Shown piece after piece: positions 34,561 to 43,629 of a DNA stretch of 64,000 nucleotides. The notes beneath the pieces are model-generated. The model did not search any database and had not been told where the DNA came from. It saw nothing but the letters and a program-made list of their open reading frames with translations. Every line of letters starts with the position of its first letter. The first letter of the stretch is position 1. The translations under genes and the position numbers were made by a program. Source of the DNA: JABDIY01 sp963803875 (GTDB taxonomy: Bacteria > Actinomycetota > Acidimicrobiia > Acidimicrobiales > SZUA-35); the NCBI GenBank assembly GCA_963803875.1, contig CAWDOA010000005.1, positions 9,952 through 73,951 of the forward strand. The letters run 5' to 3'.

Positions 34561-35847
34561 CTACTCGAGTTGGATTGCCGAGTCTTCGAAGATGGTGGAG
34601 CCGCCTTGGTCCGATCTGTGTTTCCAGCGGTGATGGAAGCGGCAGAGGAGCCGGCCGTTGGCAATGAGGGATTGGCCACCCTGGGACCAGTCTCGGATGT
34701 GGTCGTATTCACAGGTTCTGGCCGTGCGGCGGCAGCCGGGGTGCCTGCAGTTGTTGTCCCGTAGCCGGATGAGTCGTTTCTGACCAACGGTGAAGTGCCG
34801 GCCCTTCGACCGGTCGTCGGCGATGTTCCCGTCGGGGGTGACGGTGTGTTCGGTGACCTTCGCCCCTCGATCTCGGAGCAGCTTGACGATGGCTCTGGGC
34901 ATTGGTGTGCCCCGGGCGGTGCGGGCCCCGCACACGGAGTTGAAGCTGTTGTCGAGTGGGTTGGGGAGTTGTTTGATGCGGGTGATGGCCCCGTAGAAGT
35001 GAACGAACCCCGCAACCTTTCCTTCCCCGACCTCAGTGTCTATGTCAGGTGGGGTGTGGTTTTTGTGTTGGGGGACGAGCACTTCGAGGTGGGCCCGGTA
35101 CTTCCCGTGGGGGTTCAGCACGAGGTCGACGAGCGCGTCACCTCTGGCTTGGGATGGGGTCTGACCCTGGTGTTGTTTGGTATTGGCTTCGAGGGTGTCG
35201 ACGAAGGGTTCAGCGTGGAGCGGGCCGATGGTGCCAGAGATGTGAGCACTGCCGAACAGATCGAACCCGTACGCCAAGTGCTGCTGGCCCTGAGCCCTGA
35301 TGAACTCATCCAGGCCGGCGTCTTCGTCGGCGTGGGTGCGCCACTGGTTCAGGTAATCGCCGAACTCCTCCGGGGTACACATAGCGGCAAGTTCAACGAG
35401 TTCGGGTTCGGCGATGGCGAACTGGTTGGTGTCGATCTTCTTCCACACTCGATCGAGCACCTCGATGTGGCCGATGGAGATGCGACCTTCGAGGAGGGCT
35501 CGGTAGAACAACGGGTATCGGTCCGGTGATGAACCCACGAGTTGGAGGGTTTCTGACCGTCGGCGGGCCATCCCGCAGCCGTTCCCGAGTACGCCGGCCA
35601 TCGAGTGCTCGCCTTTGGTGAGGGCGCAAGCTGCGCTGTTGGCCAAAGCGACCATGCGAGCCGCAACCACCGTTGCCTGCTCCGCTGCTGCGACGACGGC
35701 CAGGGTGTGATCGGCCATCTCCTGCCGGGACATGCCGTTGAGATCGACCGCAGCGAGTTCGGTTTGTCGGCGCCCGGCATCGATGAGCATCGCACGCTCG
35801 ACCGCCAATGGCCCGGTTGGTTCTGAGTTTTCCGCCGTGGAAACCAT
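34561..35847 (-). CDS. DUF222/13E12-repeat family protein with HNH endonuclease domain
   Basis: 428 aa. The N-terminal DUF222 region contains LAVERAMLIDAGRRQTELAA, MVALANSAACALTKGE and LLEGRISIGHIEVLDRVWKK. The C-terminal HNH nuclease domain shows LIRLRDNNCRHPGCRRTART, CEYDHIRDWSQGGQSLIANG and LLCRFHHRWKHR, with Zn Cys and catalytic His. The 13E12 family is multicopy and mobile-like in actinobacteria. Here it lies between two truncated genes, supporting insertion. ATG 35847 is the chosen start; the open frame continues 70 codons upstream into foreign sequence. Confidence 0.88.
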   Translation of the reverse strand: MVSTAENSEPTGPLAVERAMLIDAGRRQTELAAVDLNGMSRQEMADHTLAVVAAAEQATVVAARMVALANSAACALTKGEHSMAGVLGNGCGMARRRSETLQLVGSSPDRYPLFYRALLEGRISIGHIEVLDRVWKKIDTNQFAIAEPELVELAAMCTPEEFGDYLNQWRTHADEDAGLDEFIRAQGQQHLAYGFDLFGSAHISGTIGPLHAEPFVDTLEANTKQHQGQTPSQARGDALVDLVLNPHGKYRAHLEVLVPQHKNHTPPDIDTEVGEGKVAGFVHFYGAITRIKQLPNPLDNSFNSVCGARTARGTPMPRAIVKLLRDRGAKVTEHTVTPDGNIADDRSKGRHFTVGQKRLIRLRDNNCRHPGCRRTARTCEYDHIRDWSQGGQSLIANGRLLCRFHHRWKHRSDQGGSTIFEDSAIQLE

Positions 35848-35899
35848 GACTCCATCATCGTCGGGGGGTGTGACAAAGATGCCCCGAAACCGGGCCACC

Positions 35900-36115
35900 C
35901 AGTCATGTAATCTGGAGAAGATCCATACAGCCTGGGCAGGAGCCGGTGAGGTTGCCGCCGGCGAAACACTTGGGTATTGCGTCTGGCCACGTCGTGCTGC
36001 TCGAGAACGAGCACGCGTTTGCGGCACCGGCCAGGCAGGCTGCGGGGGTGAGGCCACCCGGGCCGGAGCTGACGACGACAGCTTCCCAGTACTCGGAGTC
36101 GGTGGTTGTGGGCAT
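35900..36115 (-). pseudogene. N-terminal fragment of a phytoene-desaturase-like FAD oxidoreductase
   Basis: From ATG 36115 the frame reads EYWEAVVVSSGPGGLTPAAC, a Rossmann FAD motif (GxGPGG with one G changed to S). A shift by one base gives KRVLVLEQHDVARRNTQVFR, the usual second block of the CrtI/retinol-saturase group (normally DVAGGNTQVF). Homology stops near 35925, immediately before the HNH gene's upstream region. The gene is truncated and frameshifted, so non-functional. Confidence 0.6.
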
Positions 36116-36752
36116 CAGTCGCCACCTTGGGTTGAGGGTGGGTAGTTTGGTGAAGTCGGGGCCTGGGAAGGTCATGCCCTCTCCCCGCGATCACGACACA
36201 CAGGTCCTTGAACCCTGTTGGCGGCCATGGGGGTCGCATAAAACCTTCAAGACAATCGCAGGCGGACCCGAGTATTTCCACTACGAGGGCGACATTGGGG
36301 AGCGTCACGCCGAGGCACTTATCGAGTTGGACGGCGACCGGGAACTGGTGGCTGTGCGCGGTCCCCCAGCCCGCTTGCGATTGTGTCGAGTTCGAGATCT
36401 TCTGCTGCGACGTCGATAACCGGAGAGCAGACATCATTGTCAGGAATGCCGCACGGCTCCAAACTCAGCAACGACGCCAGAGCCGAAGTCACACGGATCG
36501 CTAGGAAGAGATCAGCCGCCCTCTTTGTCCAGGCAGTCACGTGGCTGAACGCAGATTGTCTGGCAGCAGAGGGGCGATCGAGCCGTCTCCGTGAAACGTG
36601 GCCGGAGCGACCTAGGCATGCGAACATGCGAGTTCGGTTGTTCACGAGGCGATTGAACCAGTGTCCGAAGCGACCCGCAGGGCCGACCCATCAAGGGAGG
36701 CGCGCCAGCGCCGAGCGAGGAGATGGGAGGAAGGCCCGGAGGCGAGCGCAGG
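36116..36752. other. 637-bp stretch without a recognisable gene
   Basis: Several short frames exist on both strands but none has a family motif or convincing start. Minus-strand pieces such as VAAEDLELDTIASGLGDR look protein-like but are interrupted, consistent with decayed coding sequence from the same island. The last 60 nt (GGAGG-rich, with GAGCGAG words) form the polA upstream region. Confidence 0.6.
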
Positions 36753-36758
36753 TAGGAT
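36753..36758 (+). promoter_or_regulatory. -10 element (TAGGAT) of polA
   Basis: TANNNT, 7 nt before GTG 36766. This supports a leaderless polA transcript and this start codon. Confidence 0.55.
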
Positions 36759-36765
36759 CAAGCCG

Positions 36766-39453
36766 GTGGGGACGCTGATGCTGATCGATGGGAATTCGCT
36801 GACGTATCGGGCGTTCTATGCCCTCCCCGACGACCTGGCGACGGCCTCGGGCCAGGTGACCAATGCGGTGTTCGGATTCACCAGCATGCTGATCAACCTG
36901 GTTCGAGATCACAAGCCGGACGGAATCGCAGTGGCATTCGACCTGCCCGAACCAACGTTTCGTCACGTACGGCTCGACACGTACAAGGCGGGCCGCAAGG
37001 CAGCCCCCGACATCCTCAAACAGCAGATGGGCCTGGTCCGGCAGGTTCTCGAGGTCATCAACCTACGCACGCTCGAGGCGCCTGGTTACGAAGCCGACGA
37101 CATCATCGCAACGTTGGCATTCAAAGCGGCGGCAGCGGGACATGACGTTCAGGTGGTGACCGGCGACCGCGATGCGTATCAGCTGGTCAAGGATCCCCAC
37201 ATCAAAGTCATCTACAACCGTCGCGGGGTCAGCGACTACGCCCTCTACGACGAAGCAGGCATCATGGAGCGCACCGGCGTGGCGCCCAAGGACTATGTGG
37301 CCTACGCCGCGTTGCGGGGCGACAAGAGCGACAACCTGCCCGGTGTGGCCGGCGTTGGTGAGAAGACCGCCGCAAAACTCATCAACACCTACGGCGGAAT
37401 CGATGGCATCTACGACAACATCACCGACCACAGCCCCAAACTCCGCCAGAACCTCGAAGAGAATGAGCGGCAGGTGCGGCTGAACGAGGAACTGATGGTG
37501 CTCCTCCGCGATGTGCAACTCGACGTCACAGTCGAGGAGTTGATGGACCGTCAACCATTTGAGCTCGATGAGGTGAGGAAGGTCTTCGACTTTCTCGAGT
37601 TTCGGACCATGTACGACCGCTTCCTGGACGCGTTCGCCAAAGACGCCAGCACGAAGGTGGCCGACGCCGATCGGGTAGTTCTCGAGCCGACCAATCATGA
37701 GGTGACTTCCACCGCCGAGGTGGAATCGTGGTCGGAGGTCTTCGGAAGATCCAGCGCTCCGGTCTCCATTGCCGGTTCACTCCGCGGAGGCCGGCTGCTG
37801 GGGCTGGCGTTCGCTAGCCAACCTCCGGGTGATGATGGATCGCTTGACGTCGCATGGATCGACGCGATCGGCCATCCCGGACTCGTCGCTGGGATGTTGG
37901 CGGCCACCAAAGGGCCGGGGTTTGCGGCTCACGATGCGAAGCCTCTCCTGAGGACAATCCTTCGAGAGAGCCTCGCCGGTGAGGACTTCGGCGATGGTCT
38001 CCAACTCGATACCGCACTGGCGGCATATCTTATGGATCCCGCCGGAACGTCATACCCGTTGGGAGAACTCCTAGCCGAAAGAACCCACTTCGCTTTGCCC
38101 GGTGTCGATGCCGTTCCCGAGGGGCAACTTGACTTCGGGGAGGGTCCGCCACCCTATGAGGTCGCTGCGGTGGAGGCGGCGGCGGTAGCAGCCCTGGTCG
38201 AACCATGTCGACAGGCGCTCGAGGATGAGGGCCTGACGACCCTCAACGCCGAGGTCGAGGTCCCTCTCGTTGCAGTTCTCGCCCGTATGGAGCATCGCGG
38301 TGTCGGTGTCGATCGGGCCGAACTGGAGCGGCTCAATGCCGACATGACGGCCGAAGCAGAGGCACTCCGAAACCAAATACAGGACGACGCCGGATACGAG
38401 TTCAACGTCAACAGCACAAAGGTCCTGCGCCAGGTGCTCTTTGAGGATCTCGGTTTGACCCCCGGCAAGAAGACGAAGACGGGCTTTTCCACCGATCAGG
38501 CGACCTTGGAGAAGTTGGTCGGGGAACATCCCATCATCGAACACCTGCTGGCGTATCGGGAGGTGGAGAAGCTTCGGAGCACCTATGGAGCATCACTTCT
38601 GGCTGAGGTGCAAAGCGATGACCGCATTCGAGCGACCTTCAACCAGATGGTGGCCCGAACCGGTCGCCTCTCCAGCGAACATCCGAACCTGCACAACATT
38701 CCGGTTCGATCCGAACGAGGCCGATCATTCCGAAAGGCCTTCGCCGCTCCGAACGGCCATCAACTTCTCGTGGCCGACTACAACCAGATCGAGCTTCGTT
38801 GCATTGCGCATCTCGCCAATGATCCCGGGTTGGTTGCGGCATTCACTTCTGGTACCGACGTGCATCGCTCGGTCGCAGCTCGCGTCTTCGGCGTCGAGCC
38901 CGAAGATGTCGACTTCGAACAGCGGAGCAAGGCCAAGATGGTGAGCTATGGCCTCGCATACGGCATGGAGGCCTACGGGCTGGGCCAGCGGCTGGGGATC
39001 AGGACCTCCGAGGCGGCGGACATTCTCGACGCATACTTCGAAGGGTTTCCAGCGGTTCGTGACTACATGGATAGAACCGTCACCGAGGCTCGCAACCGCG
39101 GGTACACCGAAACTTTGTTCGGGCGAAAGCGTCTGCTGCCCGAACTCCGCAGTGACAATCCCCGCGTGCGCCAGGCGGGGGAGCGGCAGGCTATGAACGC
39201 CGGCATCCAGGGGCTGGCGGCGGACATCTTCAAAGTGGCACTCGTTGGTCTCGATCGCGCCTTGGCAACCTCCGGGTTGAAGTCCCGGGTGGTCCTTCAG
39301 GTGCACGATGAAGTGATCTTGGAAGTGCCTGATGATGAAGCTGACGTCGCCGAACAGATGGTGCGAGCCGAATTGGCCACAGCATTTGAACTGTCGGTTC
39401 CTCTCGAGGTCAACCTCGCGTTTGGTTCGACGTGGGCCGACGCAAAGGAGTGA
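36766..39453 (+). CDS. polA: DNA polymerase I
   Basis: 895 aa, full length and clean. The 5'-3' exonuclease domain is residues ~1-300 (LMLIDGNSLTYRAFYALP, EADDIIATLAFKAAAAGHDV, VVTGDRDAYQLV, LRGDKSDNLPGVAGVGEKTA). A middle domain at ~330-500 lacks the Asp/Glu set of a working proofreading exonuclease, as in many actinobacterial PolA. The polymerase domain shows RTGRLSSEHPNLHNIPVRSE, motif A LLVADYNQIELRCIAHLAND, motif B RSKAKMVSYGLAYGMEAYGL and motif C VVLQVHDEVILEVP. It works in repair and Okazaki fragment processing. GTG 36766 is chosen from the -10 spacing; ATG 36778 is an alternative. Confidence 0.95.
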   Translation: MGTLMLIDGNSLTYRAFYALPDDLATASGQVTNAVFGFTSMLINLVRDHKPDGIAVAFDLPEPTFRHVRLDTYKAGRKAAPDILKQQMGLVRQVLEVINLRTLEAPGYEADDIIATLAFKAAAAGHDVQVVTGDRDAYQLVKDPHIKVIYNRRGVSDYALYDEAGIMERTGVAPKDYVAYAALRGDKSDNLPGVAGVGEKTAAKLINTYGGIDGIYDNITDHSPKLRQNLEENERQVRLNEELMVLLRDVQLDVTVEELMDRQPFELDEVRKVFDFLEFRTMYDRFLDAFAKDASTKVADADRVVLEPTNHEVTSTAEVESWSEVFGRSSAPVSIAGSLRGGRLLGLAFASQPPGDDGSLDVAWIDAIGHPGLVAGMLAATKGPGFAAHDAKPLLRTILRESLAGEDFGDGLQLDTALAAYLMDPAGTSYPLGELLAERTHFALPGVDAVPEGQLDFGEGPPPYEVAAVEAAAVAALVEPCRQALEDEGLTTLNAEVEVPLVAVLARMEHRGVGVDRAELERLNADMTAEAEALRNQIQDDAGYEFNVNSTKVLRQVLFEDLGLTPGKKTKTGFSTDQATLEKLVGEHPIIEHLLAYREVEKLRSTYGASLLAEVQSDDRIRATFNQMVARTGRLSSEHPNLHNIPVRSERGRSFRKAFAAPNGHQLLVADYNQIELRCIAHLANDPGLVAAFTSGTDVHRSVAARVFGVEPEDVDFEQRSKAKMVSYGLAYGMEAYGLGQRLGIRTSEAADILDAYFEGFPAVRDYMDRTVTEARNRGYTETLFGRKRLLPELRSDNPRVRQAGERQAMNAGIQGLAADIFKVALVGLDRALATSGLKSRVVLQVHDEVILEVPDDEADVAEQMVRAELATAFELSVPLEVNLAFGSTWADAKE

Positions 39454-39653
39454 TCCCGAAACGGCGGGCCGAAAACGGCGCGTGCAGAAACGACGACAGT
39501 TCAGATCTCTAGATGAGGAGAGCCAAACCGATCCGGCTGCTGAAGGGGTCTGACCCTAGGTGTCAGCAGGTATCGTGATGGGCTTGCCGGGATCGTCTCG
39601 GCGTCTCGTCGGCCGCAATGCCGCGAGATTCTACGAAAGTACTGCCTAGTTCC

Positions 39654-41051
39654 GTGACCGATACCACTTCTCCTTCAACCGAACCCATGACCGACGCCGA
39701 AGCCGGCGCCTACGTTCCTCGTCAGATCGTCTTCAACGATCTTGCTGACACCCTCGACGATGCCTACACCACGTCGATGGTCTCGATCGACGATGGGCAG
39801 ATGGTCAAGGGAACCGTGGTGAGGGTCGACAAGGACGAGGTTCTTCTCGACATCGGTTTCAAGAGCGAGGGTGTCATTCCATCTCGTGAGCTTTCGATTC
39901 GCAACGATGTCGAACCCGGTGAGATTGTTTCGATCGGCGACGAGATCGAAGCGCTGGTGCTCCAGCGTGAGGACAAAGAGGGTCGCTTGCTGCTGTCGAA
40001 GAAGCGGGCCCAGTACGAGCGTGCATGGGGCACGATCGAAGATGTCAAGGAAGCCGACGGCATCGTGTCGGGCCCGGTCATCGAGGTCGTCAAGGGTGGA
40101 CTGATCGTCGACATCGGCCTCCGAGGATTTCTTCCTGCGTCCTTGGTCGAGCTTCGCCGTGTGCGGGATCTACAGCCATACGTCGGCCAGACCGTTCACG
40201 CCAAGATCATCGAACTCGACAAGAACCGCAACAACGTTGTCCTGTCCCGTCGCGGTTACCTCGAAGAGACTCAGAAGGAACAACGCGAAGACTTCCTCGA
40301 GAACCTCAAGCCGGGTGAGGTACGCAACGGCGTCATTTCTTCGGTTGTCAATTTCGGTGCCTTCGTCGACCTCGGCGGCATGGATGGCCTCATCCATGTG
40401 TCGGAGCTCTCCTGGAAGCACGTCGACCATCCCAACTCGGTCGTTCAGGTCGGCGACGAGGTCACTGTTCAGGTCCTCGAAGTCGACTTCAGCCGGGAAC
40501 GGATCAGCCTGTCGTTGAAGGCAACCCAACAGGATCCGTGGCAGGAATTCGCCACCGGCCACCGAGTTGGGGAACTGGTGTATGGCCGTGTCACCAAGCT
40601 CGTACCGTTCGGCTCCTTTGTTCAGGTCGGCGACGGTATCGAGGGTTTGGTGCACATTTCGGAGATGTCCGCACACCACGTCGACCTTCCCGAGCAGGTC
40701 GTGACCCCGGGCGAAGAACTCTGGGTCAAGATCATCGATATCGACCTGCAGCGCCGCCGTATCAGCCTGTCGATCAAGCAGGCCGCCGAAGGTGGAGTGG
40801 TCGCTCAGGAGTACCAGGAACACTTCGGCGAGCATGCCTTCGACTCCGATGGCAACTACATCGGCCCAACCGAAGTCGATCCTGCCACCGAAGCTGCGTG
40901 GGCGGAGTACTACCAGGAACTCGAAGAAGACAAGGTCGAAGCCGACACGCCGTCGGTGTACACCTCCGAAGCACCGGCGGAGGTCAGTGCCGAAGCGAGT
41001 GACGAGCCAGCGTCGACCGAGGCTGCCGAACCTGAACCTGAGGACGCCTAG
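39654..41051 (+). CDS. rpsA: 30S ribosomal protein S1
   Basis: About 465 aa with four S1 RNA-binding repeats: MVKGTVVRVDKDEVLLDIGF, VSGPVIEVVKGGLIVDIGLR, VRNGVISSVVNFGAFVDLGG and VYGRVTKLVPFGSFVQVGDG. After these comes an acidic Ala/Glu/Pro-rich tail (YYQELEEDKVEADTPSV to EPEPEDA). Four repeats plus an acidic tail is the actinobacterial form. It binds mRNA during initiation on the ribosome. GTG 39654 is preferred, but ATG 39618 and ATG 39687 in the same frame remain possible. It lies 200 nt after polA, an order common in actinobacteria. Confidence 0.93.
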   Translation: MTDTTSPSTEPMTDAEAGAYVPRQIVFNDLADTLDDAYTTSMVSIDDGQMVKGTVVRVDKDEVLLDIGFKSEGVIPSRELSIRNDVEPGEIVSIGDEIEALVLQREDKEGRLLLSKKRAQYERAWGTIEDVKEADGIVSGPVIEVVKGGLIVDIGLRGFLPASLVELRRVRDLQPYVGQTVHAKIIELDKNRNNVVLSRRGYLEETQKEQREDFLENLKPGEVRNGVISSVVNFGAFVDLGGMDGLIHVSELSWKHVDHPNSVVQVGDEVTVQVLEVDFSRERISLSLKATQQDPWQEFATGHRVGELVYGRVTKLVPFGSFVQVGDGIEGLVHISEMSAHHVDLPEQVVTPGEELWVKIIDIDLQRRRISLSIKQAAEGGVVAQEYQEHFGEHAFDSDGNYIGPTEVDPATEAAWAEYYQELEEDKVEADTPSVYTSEAPAEVSAEASDEPASTEAAEPEPEDA

Positions 41052-41216
41052 GTTCGCTTCCTTCGTAGCCTTCACTGGCTGTTGACCCCACCGAGGTCGG
41101 CGAACATCCAGAACCAAAATTGAAGAAGTGCTAAGCCCGAGGCCAAAACCGGCCGACAGGTTCTCCTGAGTACAAGCTTGCCGGCTACCAACCGGCCTGA
41201 CCTTCAGGAGAGTGTC

Positions 41217-42208
41217 GTGAACTCACGGCGAACGATCATCCTTTTTGTAGCAATCGCAATGGCGGGCCTTGCGGCGATGGGTCTGCTGATCTACATCCGC
41301 GGAATTGAGGACAATGTCTACGCCGGACGCGAACTCGTGACGGTCTGGGTCGCCGAGGGCAACATCCCTCTGGGCGCCAGCGGTTCAGACCTGGAACAGC
41401 GGGGCTTGATCGTGGAGAAGCCGATTCCGGCTGAGTTCGCTCCCGACGCCGCCATTGCTGTGCCCGGTGAGGAGATCGTCGGTCTGGTCGCCGTGAACTC
41501 CATCCCGGCCGAACAGACGATCGTGAAGGGCATGTTCGCCGCACCTCAGGTCGTTGCCGACCGGCGTCACCGACCGGCTCGAGGAGCGCACCATCGACGT
41601 GGAGAACGAACGTCGTCAGGACATGACCACCTACACGTTCAGCGCCGCTGGCCAGAACGCAGTGGCCGGTCTGTTGGAGCCGGGTGACTACGTGAACATC
41701 ATGACCCGGTACAGCGCTCCCACCGTCGACAGCACCGCCGACCAAGACGAGGCGACCGACGGCGCCGATGGCGAAGGATCCACCGAGGAGGCACCCGCCA
41801 GCGGCCGTGTCCTTCAAGGTGTCTTCAAGAGCGACGCCGCAATGGTCTACCAGAAGGCGGAGATCCTTGCGATCGGCACCTCTCTCCCCGCCACGGTGGA
41901 GATCGCTGAGGAAGGCGAAGAAGCGGATGCAGCCGCTGGTGGCCTGATAACTCTGGCAGTGCCGGTTGAGGTTGCGCAGGTCATGCACGCTCTGGACGAC
42001 TTCTATCTGACCCTCGTGTCTCCTGACTACGAGCCGTGGCCGATCCCTCAGCTTGATTTCGACACCCTCGAGCTTCCAGGCGAGAGCTGTGAACTGCTCA
42101 CGCCGTATGGTCCGCCGCCAACCGGAGAACGAAGGCGATCTCACCGTGTGTGAACGCTACGAAGACGAACTGCTGCAGGAAGCACTTGCCGCAACTGCGA
42201 GGCCCTAA
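41217..42208 (+). CDS. cpaB: CpaB/RcpC-like Flp pilus assembly protein (SAF domain), frameshifted
   Basis: One N-terminal membrane helix (IILFVAIAMAGLAAMGLLIY), then a SAF/antifreeze-like segment with ELVTVWVAEGNIPLGASGSD and IPAEQTIVKGMFAAP. After a frame change near 41560 the RcpC domain follows: ERRQDMTTYTFSAAGQNAVA, LLEPGDYVNIMTRYS, GGLITLAVPVEVAQVMHALD. A second shift near 42118 restores NEGDLTVCERYEDELLQEAL and a stop 2 nt before the next gene. AGGAG lies 7 nt before GTG 41217. It starts the Tad/Flp assembly operon. Breaks are probably sequence errors. Confidence 0.82.
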
Positions 42209-42210
42209 CC

Positions 42211-43534
42211 ATGGAAGACATTGACCTTTCGTTCGGACTCGATGATTCGTCCTCATTTGGCGAAGAGTCCGAACCCGAAACAACTGAACCGGTAGGTGAC
42301 GCTCCGGCCCTGCGGCCTCAGATCGCCAACGGCGCAGCCGTTGCGGTGGTTGATGCTGATCAGGCTGTCCGCGACTATCTCGCTTCGCAGTTCGGCGAAG
42401 GTGCCGGATCTGCTGCAAGCCTGGCCGAGTTGGAAGGCCGGCTCGGAATGGGTCCTGTGGTCGTCATACTCGGCCCCTCCTGTGCCGATGCCGGCGACCT
42501 GGCCACAATCCAAACCTGGACTCGCACCCACCCCGAAGTCGGGTTCGATCCTGGTGACCAGCGAGGTCTCCACCGCACTGCTGCAGAGTGCGATGCGGGC
42601 CGGTGTACGTGACGTGCTGTCGGCGCCCATCGACCAGATGCAGCTTCAGGACACTGTTGAGCGGGTAGCCGAGGGCTTGGCATCCGTCGGCTCGGGTAGC
42701 GGCTCGGCCATGGCGCCCGCCGCAGGCGCCGAGATCCTCGATGAACTCGAGGGCGATCCGGGCATGGTGATAACTGTCTTCTCGACCAAAGGTGGCTCAG
42801 GGAAGTCGGTGACCGCCACCAATATCGCATGCTCGTTGGCTCGGCGCTCAGATCGCCCGGTCGTCCTGATCGACGGTCATCTTCAGTTCGGCGATGTGGC
42901 TGTGATGCTCAAACTCCAACCGACTCACACCGTCGTTGACGCCATCACCCAGCTCGACAAGCTGGACGCTGTCCTGATGCAGCAACTGATGACCACCCAT
43001 GAGGAAACGGGACTTCGGGTGCTGCCCGCACCCATGGAGCCGACCTTTGCCGACCAGATCAGCGGCGAGCAGATGGTGCGGCTTGCCGAGATCGTGAAGC
43101 GTTTCGCCGGCCATGTGATCATCGACTTGCCCGCCTACTTCAATGACGTCGTTCTCAGCCTGATCGAGGCGAGCGACGAAGTGATCATGGTCGCCGGTCT
43201 TGACATCCCGAACATCAAGAACGTCAAGATTGGCCTGAGCACGCTACAGCTTCTGGACATCCCCAAGGAACGTCTCCACCTGGTTCTGAACCGGTCCGAT
43301 TCCAAGGTGAAGCTGGACGTCAACGAGGTTGAGAAGACGCTGCAGGTCCATGCCGCCGCTCGAGTTCCGAGCGACGTCGTTGTGCCGATCTCGGTCAACA
43401 AGGGCAGCCCTGTTGTTGTTTCGTATCCGAAGTCAAACCCGGCTCGCTCCTTCGAGGAGTTGGCGATGCGTTTCCTGAACGGAGCGCAGTTGGAAGCTCA
43501 ACAACCAAGCCGTCGCCGGTTCTTCGGCGGATAG
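42211..43534 (+). CDS. cpaE: CpaE/TadZ-like pilus localisation ATPase, frameshifted
   Basis: An atypical receiver-like N-terminal domain (VAVVDADQAVRDYLASQFGE, VVVILGPSC) is followed, after a frame change near 42540, by a MinD/ParA-type ATPase. The deviant Walker A is ITVFSTKGGSGKSVTATNIA, followed by VVLIDGHLQFGDVAVMLKLQ, HVIIDLPAYFNDVVLSLIEA and LVLNRSDSKVKLDVNEVEK. The C terminus ends in RRRFFGG. TadZ/CpaE proteins recruit Flp assembly machinery to the membrane. It lies 2 nt after cpaB and before cpaF. Confidence 0.87.
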
Positions 43535-43629
43535 AAGATCAACTTGGCTCGAACTGAGCCGATGAAGAAGTAGGCGGCGTTGACCGACACCGCCAGAAAC
43601 GTAACCAGGACAACTCAAGGCAGGGGCAG

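Noticed and set aside
34795..35529. 244-codon open frame on the plus strand
   Set aside because: Antisense to the DUF222/HNH gene; the HNH frame has catalytic motifs and correct family order.
36690..36752. Copy of the hisB-upstream repeat near polA
   Set aside because: Both share words such as GAGCGAG and GGCCCGGAGG, but they do not align over more than short G/A-rich stretches.
41181..41197. Terminator between rpsA and cpaB (GCCGG/CCGGC stem)
   Set aside because: Only 5 bp and without a T-tract; too weak to call.
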